From assembly GCA_016932015.1 (NCBI GenBank), contig JAFGDQ010000049.1, positions 1 to 35,103 of the forward strand: a DNA stretch of 35,103 nt. The letters run 5' to 3'. This stretch comes from Spirochaetota bacterium (lineage in GTDB: Bacteria; Spirochaetota; UBA4802; JAFGDQ01). A program made the translations under genes and the position numbers. Below the pieces are notes generated by a model. It made no database searches, was not told where the DNA came from, and saw only the letters and a program-made list of their open reading frames with translations. This document shows positions 25,418 through 34,664 of this stretch, in pieces; positions within the stretch are counted from its first letter, which is position 1, and each line of letters starts with the position of its first letter.

Positions 25418-26779
25418 CTATTGTAAATTTTTTCTGTTTTTTGCCGTTTTCAGAAAATCAGAGATTAAAAAAGAGAGCTCAAGAGCCTGGTTTGCATTGA
25501 GCCTTGGGTCGCAGGATGTGTAGTATTTTTCTGTAAGTTCCTTTTCTGTAATTGCCTGTGCCCCGCCTATGCATTCAGTGACATTCTGGCCTGTCATTTC
25601 GCAGTGAATTCCGCCGGCATGCGTACCTTCCGCGTATTGAATTTCAAAAAAATTTTTAACTTCCTCAAGAATTCTGTTGAAGGAACGGGTCTTGATGTCA
25701 TTGTCAGTTATTACTGTATTGCTGTGCATGGGGTCGCTGCTCCAGACGATTTTCCTGCCTTCGCTTTTTGCTTTTCTGATTAATGGAGGAAGTTTTTCAG
25801 TAATTTCATCTCCCATGCGTATAATGATTGTAAGCCGCCCGGAAATATTTTCAGGATTGATCAGGTCTGCCAAGCGCATCAGGTCATCAGGCGTCATTGA
25901 CGGGCCGGCCTTTACCCCGACAGGATTTTTTATGCCCCTGATAAATTCTATGTGAGCGTTCTCCGGCTGCCGTGTGCGTTCACCTATCCAGAGCATATGC
26001 GCGGAACAGTCATACCAGTCTCCTGTCGCGGCGTCCTGTCTGGTAAGCGCTTCTTCATAATTAAGAAGCAGCGCTTCATGTGATGTGTAAACCGTTGTCT
26101 CCTTTATGCTTGGTGTGTCTTTAAGACTGATTCCGCAGGCTTCCATAAATTCAAGGGCTTCACCGATCCTGTCCGCCATATCCTGGAATTTTTTTCCTGA
26201 TCTGCTTCCCTTTACGAATTCAAGATTCCATTTATGCACCTGATGCAGGTCTGCAAGCCCCCCTTTAGCGAATGCTCTTAGCAGGTTAAGTGTTGAAGCT
26301 GACTGATTGTAGGCCCGTGACATACGCTCAGGATCGGGATTGCGGCTTTCCATGCTGAATGAAATATCATTGATCATATCCCCTCTGTAGCTGGGGAGTT
26401 CGATATTTCCGATAATTTCCGTATCGGAAGAGCGGGGTTTTGCGAACTGGCCCGCTAGGCGGCCGACTTTGACAACAGGACAGCTGCCCGCGAATGTAAG
26501 TACAACTGCCATCTGCAGTATAAGCCTGAGAGTGTCCTGAATATTGACAGCGTTGAATTCAGCAAAGCTTTCCGCGCAGTCTCCGCCCTGCAGAAGAAAT
26601 GCCTTCCCTTCGCAAACTCTCTCCAGCTGCTTTGTAAGGTTTCTTACCTCGTCAGCGAAAATAAGCGGAGGAAAAGCCCTGATAGCTGATTCAATATTTT
26701 CAAGCTTCTGCCTGTCAGTATAATTCGGCTGCTGTAAAATATTTTTTTTACGCCAGCTTTTAATGTCCCATGCTTTCAT
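25418..26779 (-). CDS. Class II 3-deoxy-7-phosphoheptulonate (DAHP) synthase
   Basis: This enzyme catalyses the first step of the shikimate pathway: PEP plus erythrose 4-phosphate to DAHP. At 453 residues it has the class II (plant/Helicobacter/Mycobacterium-type) length and motifs: WDIKSWRKK at the start, LLQGGDCAESF (metal-binding C68), VGRLAGQFAKPRS, HKWNLEFVKG, GIHCEMTGQNVTECIGG (metal-site His) and SCDPRLNANQALELSFL near the end. It lacks the extended N-terminal regulatory insert seen in Mycobacterium, which suggests little allosteric control, although that is an inference. No other aromatic biosynthesis gene is in the window. It is divergent from the aldehyde dehydrogenase gene, with no strong Shine-Dalgarno sequence before its ATG. 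Confidence 0.93.
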   Translation of the reverse strand: MKAWDIKSWRKKNILQQPNYTDRQKLENIESAIRAFPPLIFADEVRNLTKQLERVCEGKAFLLQGGDCAESFAEFNAVNIQDTLRLILQMAVVLTFAGSCPVVKVGRLAGQFAKPRSSDTEIIGNIELPSYRGDMINDISFSMESRNPDPERMSRAYNQSASTLNLLRAFAKGGLADLHQVHKWNLEFVKGSRSGKKFQDMADRIGEALEFMEACGISLKDTPSIKETTVYTSHEALLLNYEEALTRQDAATGDWYDCSAHMLWIGERTRQPENAHIEFIRGIKNPVGVKAGPSMTPDDLMRLADLINPENISGRLTIIIRMGDEITEKLPPLIRKAKSEGRKIVWSSDPMHSNTVITDNDIKTRSFNRILEEVKNFFEIQYAEGTHAGGIHCEMTGQNVTECIGGAQAITEKELTEKYYTSCDPRLNANQALELSFLISDFLKTAKNRKNLQ

Positions 26780-27222
26780 TTTTATCTATTCAGTTAAAAA
26801 AATTAATCTAAAATCTAATATTAATTAATTGGACTGCATCTGAAGTGTTACTTCGTATAGAATCCTGTTAATAGAACCAACAGAGTATGAAAATGTCAAT
26901 ACAATAAAAAATGATCCGTATTATAAATTCAGCATTTTTTCGGGACCCTGTCTGGAGGTGATCGGGTTAATTAATGTAAGATGAAAAGAATCTTAAGGCC
27001 GGAGTATTTCTTTACACGTAATCGTCAGCAAAGATGAATTTCTTCTTTATGCAATGGTATCAGTATTAAAGTCTTTAACAGCAGATTTTTCGGCCGGTTA
27101 AGGGTTATGAATTCTTCGCGGTTCTGAATTGAACACGAATAATTGACAAAGGCTGAATTTACAGGTATATTATTATAACTATCTAATATATTTAGTAAAT
27201 ACTAAATAATGGAGGGTCTTCA
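26780..27222. promoter_or_regulatory. Divergent control region for DAHP synthase and aldehyde dehydrogenase
   Basis: No gene is supported in these 443 bp. On the plus strand TTGACA (27143-27148) and TATATT (27166-27171), spaced by 17 bp, make a near-consensus promoter. Transcription would start near 27178. A perfect palindrome with 9-bp arms and a 2-bp centre, TATTTAGTA-AA-TACTAAATA, occupies 27189-27208, directly between the start site and the GGAGGG ribosome binding site at 27211. It is a candidate operator or a hairpin in the RNA. I did not find an equivalent promoter for the DAHP synthase side. Confidence 0.65.
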
Positions 27223-28656
27223 ATGAATACAATGAAAATTGAGAACAAAGATAATGTTGTTTTTTATTATAATGTGAATAAGGATATCATTCAGATAAGA
27301 AACAAACTACAGGAACAGATGGAGTTTTTTAATAACGGCAGTACAAGAGATATTAAATTCAGGATCAGACAACTCGAAAAACTAGGAAATTCCGTTAAAA
27401 AATACGAAGGGGAAATACTGAAAGCATTATATGCTGATTTAAAGAAATCAGCATATGAATCCTATATGACTGAAATAGGTTTTGTTTTAAGAGAAATCAG
27501 ACATACAAAATCCAACTTGAAGAAATGGGCAAAGCCGGAAAAGGTCAAAACTCCTTTTGTCCTAGGCCCGGGAAAAAGCAGGATCATTTCTGAACCGTAC
27601 GGGCAGATACTGATAATATCTCCGTGGAACTATCCGTTTCAGCTTGCCATGGTGCCGCTGATTTCGGCAATAGCTGCAGGCAATGTTGCCGTAATAAAAC
27701 CTTCGGAACTTGCTCCCAGTACATCTGCAGTTATCGCTGAAATTATTTCGGACGCCTTTAACGAAAATTTTGTCTTTACAGTTGAAGGCGGAGTAGAAAG
27801 AGCGCAGTTTCTCCTTTCCGAAAAGTTCGATTATATCTTTTTTACAGGAAGCAGGGAAGTGGGCAAAATGGTAATGGAATCAGCTTCCAGGTTCCTGACA
27901 CCTGTAACGCTTGAACTGGGCGGAAAAAGTCCGGTCATAGTAAACAAGGACGCTTCAATAAACTCTGCGGCAAAAAAAATTGTCTGGGGTAAATTTTTAA
28001 ACGCAGGCCAGACGTGTGTTGCTCCGGACTATTTACTGGTTCACAGGGATGTCAGAGAAAAGCTTATTGAACGTATTGAACATTATATAAAAGTTTTTTA
28101 TAGTGACGACCCTTCAACAAGTATTGATTATTCACGAATAATAAACAGTGTGCATTTCAAAAGAATCAAGGGACTTCTGGATAATACAAACATAATTGCC
28201 GGAGGTAAAACCAGCGGAAAACAGCTTTATATATCCCCTACAATTGTTGACAGGGTATCTCTCAATCATCCTCTTATGAAAGAGGAAATATTCGGACCTG
28301 TTCTTCCGGTGCTTGAATTCAGGGATATAAATGAGGCGGTAAATATAGTAAAGTCGATGCCGAAGCCGCTTGCCCTGTATCTTTTTACGTCAGACAGAAA
28401 GACTGAGAGTAAAGTTATCAACGAAATATCTTCAGGCAGCGTAATGATAAACGATACTGTTCTGCAGGTGTCAAATGAACATCTGCCGTTCGGAGGAGTA
28501 GGTGAAAGCGGAATGGGTGCCTGTCACGGAAAAAGCGGTTTTGATGCTTTCAGTCATAAAAAGTCAGTTATGAAACGGTCGGGATTATTTGATATTCCGC
28601 TAAGGTATCCGCCTTTTAACAGAGGTTATGGATTGCTGAGAAAACTGTCGGGATGA
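27223..28656 (+). CDS. Aldehyde dehydrogenase (class 3 / fatty aldehyde type)
   Basis: An NAD(P)-dependent aldehyde dehydrogenase of 477 residues, oxidising aldehydes to acids. Motifs include PWNYPFQLAMVPLISAIAAGN, IKPSELAPSTSAVIAE, FFTGSREVGKMV, TLELGGKSPVIV (general base E231) and FLNAGQTCVAPDYLL (nucleophile C265). EEIFGPVLPVLEF and LPFGGVGESGMGACHGKSGF complete the fold. The short N-terminus and the C-terminal tail resemble class 3 and FALDH-type enzymes (YwdH/AldH-like), which act on medium- or long-chain aldehydes; the physiological substrate is not known. The ATG at 27223 has GGAGGG 6 nt upstream. A second ATG lies 3 codons further but is less well spaced. It is transcribed from its own promoter behind a palindrome. 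Confidence 0.93.
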   Translation: MNTMKIENKDNVVFYYNVNKDIIQIRNKLQEQMEFFNNGSTRDIKFRIRQLEKLGNSVKKYEGEILKALYADLKKSAYESYMTEIGFVLREIRHTKSNLKKWAKPEKVKTPFVLGPGKSRIISEPYGQILIISPWNYPFQLAMVPLISAIAAGNVAVIKPSELAPSTSAVIAEIISDAFNENFVFTVEGGVERAQFLLSEKFDYIFFTGSREVGKMVMESASRFLTPVTLELGGKSPVIVNKDASINSAAKKIVWGKFLNAGQTCVAPDYLLVHRDVREKLIERIEHYIKVFYSDDPSTSIDYSRIINSVHFKRIKGLLDNTNIIAGGKTSGKQLYISPTIVDRVSLNHPLMKEEIFGPVLPVLEFRDINEAVNIVKSMPKPLALYLFTSDRKTESKVINEISSGSVMINDTVLQVSNEHLPFGGVGESGMGACHGKSGFDAFSHKKSVMKRSGLFDIPLRYPPFNRGYGLLRKLSG

Positions 28657-28673
28657 GGAAGCACCTGAAGCGT

Positions 28674-29054
28674 TTACTCGAAAAATCCTTCCGGTATAGT
28701 TCTAAGCTGCATTGAATTATCCAGACAGACTATGTCTACTTCTGCTGATATTATTGTCTGTCCGTTCAGTTCAATTCTCTGCATGAGTTTTTTTCTGTAC
28801 TCGCTGCCGCTTTCTCCGGGCTGTGTAATTACCTGAAGAATATCTCCCAGCCTGGCTGCCTTTTTAAACGTGATCTTCATTTCGTATACAGCGAAATTAA
28901 AGCCTTCCTCATTCAGCTTCTGAATGGGCTTGCCTTTAAAAGATATGTATTCACTTCTGCCTCTTTCCATATATTTAAGATAGTTTGAATGATAAACTAT
29001 TCCGAGACAGTCCGTATCTTCGTAATATACTTTTACGTCTAACTTATGTTCCAT
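28674..29054 (-). CDS. YbgC/FadM-type acyl-CoA thioesterase
   Basis: A 126-residue single hot-dog-fold protein. The motif YYEDTDCLGIVYHSNYLKYMERGR at the N-terminus matches the 4-hydroxybenzoyl-CoA/YbgC thioesterase family, including the catalytic Asp (D15) and the following VYHxNY. The family hydrolyses acyl-CoA thioesters, and in Proteobacteria it often sits beside tol-pal genes. No tol-pal genes are seen here. It is convergent with the aldehyde dehydrogenase gene (17 bp between stops). A joint role in fatty-acyl metabolism is possible but not shown by the sequence. The start is the ATG at 29054. Confidence 0.9.
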   Translation of the reverse strand: MEHKLDVKVYYEDTDCLGIVYHSNYLKYMERGRSEYISFKGKPIQKLNEEGFNFAVYEMKITFKKAARLGDILQVITQPGESGSEYRKKLMQRIELNGQTIISAEVDIVCLDNSMQLRTIPEGFFE

Positions 29055-29490
29055 TTGTAATGTCTATATTTTATATTAAAATTTCAGATATCTTATTCAG
29101 GGATTCACTTACAAATCGTCAAGGATTATTTATAAAGCTAACATGCGAATGTTCTGAATTCAGGTGTTGCTGTTATAATTTTATTGACTTTTGCCGGGAA
29201 ACCCGGATAAGTTTTTTGATGGTGTATTCAATTTATCATCCCTGTTTCATGTCAGTATTTATTTTAAAACAAGTTCCTGTTAAATAAAATTTATTACTTG
29301 AAAGGAATTAAAGTGTTATCATATTTGTCAGTTAAATGTTATGAAATAAATGAATAAATTTCGAAACTATCCAGTTTTCACGCATAATATAGATTACAGC
29401 TGAATAGTCACTGAATTTCATTAATTTGCTGCTTCACCTTATCCGGGAAGTGCCAAACTGAATAACAATAATCTGCCGGAGGATTTAATT
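29055..29490. other. Intergenic region upstream of ptsN, with a repeat copy
   Basis: These 436 bp hold no supported gene. ACTATCCAG (29366-29374) and CTGAATAGT (29400-29408) form an inverted repeat with one mismatch. The right arm belongs to AGCTGAATAGTCAC (29398-29411), which matches the motif at 19222-19235 and, less exactly, that at 73-86. GGAGGA just before 29491 is the ptsN ribosome binding site. Confidence 0.4.
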
Positions 29491-29937
29491 ATGAAAGACC
29501 TTATGGATTTTTCAAATGAAAAATTTATAAAAAGAATTAAATCAAAAAATAAGTTTAAGGCAATTGAAGAAGTAGCGTCGGTATTTAAGAATACGGATGT
29601 TTGCACTGATATTGATGCGCTTAACAAGGCTCTCAAAGAGAGAGAGGAAATAATGAGTACCGGTATAGGGCTCGGCATGGCAATTCCGCATGCAAAAATT
29701 AAGTCCGTACAGAAACTGTCATTTGCAATAGGTATTTCAAAACAGGGTATTGAATTTGACTCAATTGACGGGAATCCTGTTCATCTGATAGTGCTTGTTG
29801 CGGCAGGCGAAAGGCAGCATAAGGACTATCTTAAGCTGCTTTCACATATAATGGCAGTGCTTAAGGATGAAGATATAAGGGAAAAGATAATTAATTCATC
29901 CTCCAATAAAGAAATAATTGAGGCATTCAAAGCCTAA
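29491..29937 (+). CDS. ptsN: PTS IIA-type regulatory protein (PtsN-like)
   Basis: A 148-residue EIIA of the fructose/nitrogen family. The phosphorylated histidine is H67 in GIGLGMAIPHAKI, followed by the typical LSFAIGISKQGIEFDSIDGNPVHLIVLVAAGERQHKDYLKLLSHI block. The length and the absence of IIB or IIC domains fit a stand-alone IIA-Ntr that regulates by its phosphorylation state and does not transport sugar. It would receive phosphate through HPr from the PtsP encoded 5.3 kb upstream. GGAGGA lies 7 nt before the ATG. It lies 100 bp before leuS, separated by a hairpin. Its regulatory target cannot be inferred from the window. Confidence 0.9.
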   Translation: MKDLMDFSNEKFIKRIKSKNKFKAIEEVASVFKNTDVCTDIDALNKALKEREEIMSTGIGLGMAIPHAKIKSVQKLSFAIGISKQGIEFDSIDGNPVHLIVLVAAGERQHKDYLKLLSHIMAVLKDEDIREKIINSSSNKEIIEAFKA

Positions 29938-29944
29938 AATTTAT

Positions 29945-29990
29945 CTGACTGTCTTTTGTTCTGCGTACATATACAAAAACAGACAGGCAG
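29945..29990 (+). terminator. Hairpin between ptsN and leuS
   Basis: Arms CTGACTGTCT (29945-29954) and AGACAGGCAG (29981-29990) pair at 9 of 10 positions around an AT-rich loop. No U-run follows immediately (TAACCCTGTTTT), so it is a weak terminator or a processing stem for the leuS transcript. Confidence 0.4.
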
Positions 29991-30037
29991 TAACCCTGTT
30001 TTCCAACGATTAAATTACATCAGCAGGAGTATTGTAA

Positions 30038-32461
30038 ATGAAGGAATATGATTTTAAATTAATTGAGAAAAAGTGGAGAGATTACTGGGAAGATAATAAT
30101 ACATTCCGGGTAATCGAAGATAAAAGTATTCCTAAAGAGAAAAGAATCTATGTGCTTGATATGTTTCCGTACCCTTCCGGAGACGGACTTCATGTGGGAC
30201 ATCCGGAAGGCTATACTGCGACTGATATTTATTCCCGTTTTAAAAAAATGAACGGTTTTAATGTGCTTCATCCTATGGGATTTGACGCATTCGGTCTTCC
30301 TGCTGAAAATTATGCTATTAAAACAGGCACGCATCCTGCTGAAACAACATACAAAAATATTAATACATTCAGAAATCAGATCAAATCATTCGGTTTCTGT
30401 TATGACTGGGACAGGGAAATCGCGACATGCGATGCCGGGTACTATAAATGGACCCAGTGGATATTTCTTCAGCTTTTCAACAAGGGACTGGCTTATGAAG
30501 ATAACGTTGCGATCAACTGGTGCCCGGGCTGTCTTACAGGACTGGCGAATGAAGAGGTAAAAGACGGAAAATGCGAGAGATGCGGAGGCGTTATAGAAAG
30601 AAGGCGCATCAGGCAGTGGATGCTGAAGATCACGGAATATGCCGAGCGTCTGCTGAGTGATCTTGATCTACTTGACTGGAATGATTCCATTAAACTGATG
30701 CAGGAGAACTGGATCGGACGAAGCGAAGGTGCGAATGTTGATTTTACAGTGGAGAGTTCGGGCGAAGTCATTACTGTTTATACAACGAGGCCTGACACTC
30801 TTTTCGGGGCTACATACATGGTTCTTGCTCCTGAACATCCTTTTGTTGAAAAGATCACAACAGATGAGCAGAAGTCTGCTGTAGAGAAGTATGTACAGGA
30901 CGCAATGAAGAAATCCGACCTGCAGAGGACTGAGCTCGAAAAGGAAAAAACGGGAGTTTTTACAGGTGCTTATGCTATTAATCCGGTAAACAATGAAAAG
31001 ATCCCGATCTGGATTGCTGATTATGTACTGATAAGCTACGGCACGGGCGCGATCATGGCTGTTCCTGCCCATGATACACGCGACTTTGAATTTGCCTCTG
31101 TTTATAATATTCCGATCATTCAGGTTGTAAGCAAAGACGGTTCTAAGTACGAACTAACTGAAGCTGAAACCCTTGACGGTATTGCAGTTAATTCAGGAGA
31201 GTTCGACGGCTTAAAAACTCCGGAATTCAAGAAGAAGATTACCGAATGGCTGGAAAAAGAGGGCAGGGGAAAGAAGGCTGTTAATTATAAATTAAGGGAC
31301 TGGGTTTTCTCGAGACAGAGATACTGGGGAGAGCCTTTCCCGATTGTTCACTGCGAAAAATGCGGAATCGTTTCTCTGGATGAGAAGGAACTGCCTTTAA
31401 ATCTTCCTGATGTGAAAACATTTCAGCCCACAGGTACAGGCGACTCTCCGCTTGCTGCAATAGATGAATGGGTGAATACTACATGTCCTTCATGCGGAGG
31501 CCCTGCAAAACGTGAGACAAACACAATGCCTCAGTGGGCAGGATCGTGCTGGTATTATCTGCGTTTCATGGATCCGAAGAATGATAAGGCACTGGCAGAC
31601 AAAGATGCAATAGAATACTGGGCGCCTGTAGGGCTTTATGTCGGAGGAGCGGAGCATGCCGTTCTTCATCTGCTTTACGCGCGTTTCTGGCACAAGTTTC
31701 TTTATGATATAGGAGTGGTAAATACTCCGGAGCCTTTTATCAAGCTCAGAAACCAGGGCATGATTCTCGGTGAGAACGGGGAGAAAATGTCCAAGTCAAG
31801 AGGCAATGTCATTAACCCTGATGATGTTATTGCTGAGCACGGTGCAGATACACTCAGAATGTTCGAGATGTTCCTGGGGCCTCTTGCTGTTGACAAGCCA
31901 TGGAATACGCAGAGTATTTTCGGTGTCAGAAGATTCATTGAAAAAGTATGGAGGCTTTTTGAAAAGCCGATAGAAGAGAATGTTGCTGTTGATGATGATG
32001 AACTGGACAAGCTGTATCATAAAACAATTAAGATTGTTACAGACAAAATCGAAAATCTTGAATTTAATACTGCCATCAGCCAGCTTATGATATTCGTGAA
32101 TTCCCTGCAGAAACAGGAAAAGCTTAACAAAAATATGATGCGAGATCTTGTGAAGATACTGCATCCGTTTGCGCCTTTTGTAACTGAAGAGATGTGGGAA
32201 ATGCTGGGCGGGAAGCCGTCCCTGCTTAATCAGGAATGGCCGGGTTATGATGCAGCAAAAACAGTCGATGATGTGGTAACAATAGTCTTTCAGGTAAACG
32301 GAAAACTCCGTTCAAGAGAGGATCTGGCTAAAGGCATCTCCAAAGAGGAGCTGATCAAAATCGCCCATGAGAATGAAAGAATCAAACAGTTTATTGAAGG
32401 CAAGACTATTGTAAAAGAGATCGCTGTTCCTGACAAGCTTGTGAATATTGTTGTGAAGTAA
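30038..32461 (+). CDS. leuS: Leucyl-tRNA synthetase
   Basis: This class I synthetase charges tRNA-Leu and edits mischarged amino acids. At 807 residues it has the bacterial length. Visible motifs are [20 protein letters not shown] with HVGH at 52-55, a zinc-type cysteine set ([22 protein letters not shown]), the CP1 editing-domain segment [20 protein letters not shown], a second cysteine set (CEKCG...CPSCGG), [15 protein letters not shown], and KMSKS at 583-587. The C-terminal anticodon-binding region ends with [19 protein letters not shown]. The coding region is intact. GCAGGAG lies 9 nt before the ATG. Confidence 0.97.
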   Translation: MKEYDFKLIEKKWRDYWEDNNTFRVIEDKSIPKEKRIYVLDMFPYPSGDGLHVGHPEGYTATDIYSRFKKMNGFNVLHPMGFDAFGLPAENYAIKTGTHPAETTYKNINTFRNQIKSFGFCYDWDREIATCDAGYYKWTQWIFLQLFNKGLAYEDNVAINWCPGCLTGLANEEVKDGKCERCGGVIERRRIRQWMLKITEYAERLLSDLDLLDWNDSIKLMQENWIGRSEGANVDFTVESSGEVITVYTTRPDTLFGATYMVLAPEHPFVEKITTDEQKSAVEKYVQDAMKKSDLQRTELEKEKTGVFTGAYAINPVNNEKIPIWIADYVLISYGTGAIMAVPAHDTRDFEFASVYNIPIIQVVSKDGSKYELTEAETLDGIAVNSGEFDGLKTPEFKKKITEWLEKEGRGKKAVNYKLRDWVFSRQRYWGEPFPIVHCEKCGIVSLDEKELPLNLPDVKTFQPTGTGDSPLAAIDEWVNTTCPSCGGPAKRETNTMPQWAGSCWYYLRFMDPKNDKALADKDAIEYWAPVGLYVGGAEHAVLHLLYARFWHKFLYDIGVVNTPEPFIKLRNQGMILGENGEKMSKSRGNVINPDDVIAEHGADTLRMFEMFLGPLAVDKPWNTQSIFGVRRFIEKVWRLFEKPIEENVAVDDDELDKLYHKTIKIVTDKIENLEFNTAISQLMIFVNSLQKQEKLNKNMMRDLVKILHPFAPFVTEEMWEMLGGKPSLLNQEWPGYDAAKTVDDVVTIVFQVNGKLRSREDLAKGISKEELIKIAHENERIKQFIEGKTIVKEIAVPDKLVNIVVK

Positions 32462-32488
32462 TATGGACAAGAATACAATCTGATTCGT

Positions 32489-33246
32489 ATGAAGAAGATT
32501 CTTTTACTTACTATACTCATATTCTTTATCTCATCACTTCACCTGAATAATTTATATTCAGACTTAAGTGATTTTGAACAGGGTTTCAAAAAAGAAGAGT
32601 CTGAAAAAAGAAAATCATCAGGTGGGAGTTCGTCCGGCAGCTTTTCATCTTCTTCAGAAGACGGCTGCAGCGAGGCTATGGGGGAGTTCGCATTCTATAT
32701 ACTAGTTGCATGGGCACAATTTAACTTTTCATTAAGATACAGCAGCTATCCCTATCAATTACCGGATTCGAATAATTTTATATTTCATTATTTTAAAGGC
32801 GAAAAAAAGCACAATACTGATCCATATGATGCTGATGCCAAAATAGATCCTGCTGTTCCTGTTAAAAAACAGAATGCAGAGGAAACCATTGAAGATATAA
32901 ATGAATTACAGAACCTGAACAGGGGAACAAGATTTTCAGCGGTTTTATGCCGGACTTTTATTTCCAGAAAATATTTCTTAAAGGCATAATTGAACGGAAC
33001 GGATATGCGTAGGGCTTAATCATTAATTCATATCCTGTTAGACCGTTTTCATTTATGATAAGAATTAGCGAACAGAGTTATAATAATATAAAAGGTAAAG
33101 ATTACGGGAATATTGATTTCATGGATTATGAAATCAGAGCCGGAATTCTTTATAAGCATTTTGAACTGTTTCTTGGATACAGGCATATGAAAGCGGAATA
33201 TGCAGAAATAAAAGGTACTGAAATGGGGATTAAAGTTATTTTTTAA
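32489..33246 (+). pseudogene. Decayed outer-membrane protein gene (frameshift plus in-frame stop)
   Basis: The first part (32489 to about 32940) encodes a signal peptide (MKKILLLTILIFFISSLHLN), a Ser-rich region and a domain reaching NRGTRFSA. The natural continuation is in another frame. From 32941 that frame reads GFMPDFYFQKIFLKGIIERN, then meets a TAG at 33010-33012 and runs on through NSYPVRPFSFMIRISEQ to a C-terminus ending GIKVIF (33246), typical of an outer-membrane barrel. Two lesions are therefore needed: the loss of one base near 32940 and the TAG. Without them the protein would be about 252 residues. The in-frame ORF ending at 32989 carries an aberrant tail, and the fragment from 33055 alone has no signal peptide. 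A single sequencing error would not explain both lesions. The family was not recognised. Confidence 0.7.
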
Positions 33247-33267
33247 TATTAATCCGGTCAGGTAGCT

Positions 33268-33762
33268 ATGAAGACTGAAATCAGACCCCAGCGGGTAAGC
33301 GATGCAAATCGTTTTTATGAGATATTATCCAGCCCGAATTTTATTTATTTTTCAGCCAAGCCAAAATCCATTGAAGATGAAAAGAATTTTTTGAAATTAA
33401 ATCCGCAAAAACGCAGAGAAAAATCCGAGTTTAATTTTTCCATTATTTATAATAATATAAATGTAGTTGCTGTTGGTGTTAGAATTATTCAGGGCAGGGC
33501 ATATACAGGAGAAATAGGATACTTCATTGACGAACAATACTGGGGAAAAGGTATTGCAACTGACGCGGTTTTAAGACTGGAAGAGTTCATTAAATCAAAG
33601 CTGAAACTGCACCGTCTCGAGATTTTTATGGCTAAAGGGAATAAAGCAAGCCGGCGAATTGCGATTAAGTGCGGTTATCAAAGGGAAGGTCTTTTAAAAG
33701 AGATGCTTCTTGTAGAGAAAGTGTGGCATGATTGTTATTTATATGGAAAAATTATCAGTTAA
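33268..33762 (+). CDS. GNAT family N-acetyltransferase (RimJ/RimL-like)
   Basis: A 164-residue GCN5-type acetyltransferase that would use acetyl-CoA. The order of elements is typical of the RimJ/RimL branch: an N-terminal strand-helix with IRPQRVSDANRFYEIL, the acetyl-CoA loop GYFIDEQYWGKGIATDAVLRLEEF at about 90-113, and the C-terminal NKASRRIAIKCGYQREGLLKEM. The branch includes ribosomal-protein and small-molecule N-acetyltransferases, so the substrate is open. AGGT lies 4 nt before the ATG. The stop is followed 32 nt later by the methyltransferase gene, on the same strand. Confidence 0.88.
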   Translation: MKTEIRPQRVSDANRFYEILSSPNFIYFSAKPKSIEDEKNFLKLNPQKRREKSEFNFSIIYNNINVVAVGVRIIQGRAYTGEIGYFIDEQYWGKGIATDAVLRLEEFIKSKLKLHRLEIFMAKGNKASRRIAIKCGYQREGLLKEMLLVEKVWHDCYLYGKIIS

Positions 33763-33794
33763 TACGGATTATTGGATATAATTATCAGGATTTC

Positions 33795-34664
33795 ATGTTA
33801 ATAGCAAAAGACTGGAAAGATTACGAGCTGCTGGCCGCTGGCGACGGTGAAAGGCTGGAGCGCTGGGATAAATATATTCTGCGCAGGCCTGATCCGCAGG
33901 TAATATGGCCTGCGTCTAAAAAATCAGACTTATGGGCAAAGGCTGATGCGCGCTATCACAGAAGCAGCAAAGGCGGCGGAAGCTGGGAGTATAAGCGCAA
34001 AATGCCTGAAAGATGGACAGTCTCTTACAAAAATCTTTCATTTCATGTAAAGCCTACAGGCTTTAAACACACAGGGCTCTTCCCAGAACAGGCTGTAAAC
34101 TGGGACTGGATAATAGGCAAAATACACAATGCGGACAGGCCTGTTAAAGTAATAAATCTTTTCGCGTATACAGGCGCTGCAAGCGTGGCAGCAGCATACG
34201 CAGGAGCTGAGGTATGCCACATTGATGCTGCAAAAGGAATGGTAAACTGGGCAAAGGAGAACTTTGAGCTTTCCGGAATCAGGGAGCATCCTGTGCGTTT
34301 TATTACTGATGACGTATTAAAATTCGTAAAGCGTGAAAAACGGCGCGGCAAGCTCTATGACGGGATTATTATGGACCCGCCTTCATACGGGCGCGGACCC
34401 TCGGGAGAGGTCTGGAAAATTGAGGACGAGCTTTACGGTCTTGTTGAAGAATGTACAGGTATAATGTCTGAAGAACCTCTTTTCCTTCTGGCAAATACAT
34501 ACACAACAGGATTTTCACCTGAAATAATCGGAAACATACTCAGCCTTATTGTTCAGAATAAATTCGGCGGAACAGTAAACACAGGTGAAATTGGATTACC
34601 AATCAAAGAATCCGGATTAAATCTTCCCTGCGGATTATTCGGCAGATGGGAAATGAATTTATGA
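33795..34664 (+). CDS. Class I SAM-dependent methyltransferase (RlmI/RlmK-like)
   Basis: A 289-residue methyltransferase. The start at 33795 is preferred to that at 33732: AGGA lies 6 nt upstream and the longer reading would overlap the acetyltransferase gene. Motifs: NLFAYTGAASVAAAYAGAEV (SAM-binding motif I), HIDAAKGMVNWAKENFELSG (acidic residue for the ribose), FITDDVLKFV, and DGIIMDPPSYGRGPSGEVW (motif IV, DPPSYG). This set is characteristic of the COG1092/RlmI-like 23S rRNA 5-methylcytosine branch and related proteins, but the target base is uncertain. The stop overlaps the next start by ATGA (34661-34664), so the two genes are translationally coupled. Confidence 0.85.
   Translation: MLIAKDWKDYELLAAGDGERLERWDKYILRRPDPQVIWPASKKSDLWAKADARYHRSSKGGGSWEYKRKMPERWTVSYKNLSFHVKPTGFKHTGLFPEQAVNWDWIIGKIHNADRPVKVINLFAYTGAASVAAAYAGAEVCHIDAAKGMVNWAKENFELSGIREHPVRFITDDVLKFVKREKRRGKLYDGIIMDPPSYGRGPSGEVWKIEDELYGLVEECTGIMSEEPLFLLANTYTTGFSPEIIGNILSLIVQNKFGGTVNTGEIGLPIKESGLNLPCGLFGRWEMNL

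Noticed and set aside
29938..30037. T-box or leader-peptide control of leuS
   Set aside because: The 100-nt gap is too short for a T-box and contains no T-box sequence or leucine-rich small ORF; only a simple hairpin is visible.
31490..32164. Minus-strand frames inside leuS
   Set aside because: They oppose the intact, conserved leuS reading and show no independent features.
33010..33012. TAG recoding (readthrough) as an amino acid
   Set aside because: A frameshift is also needed 70 nt earlier in the same gene, so decay is simpler; no recoding element is visible.
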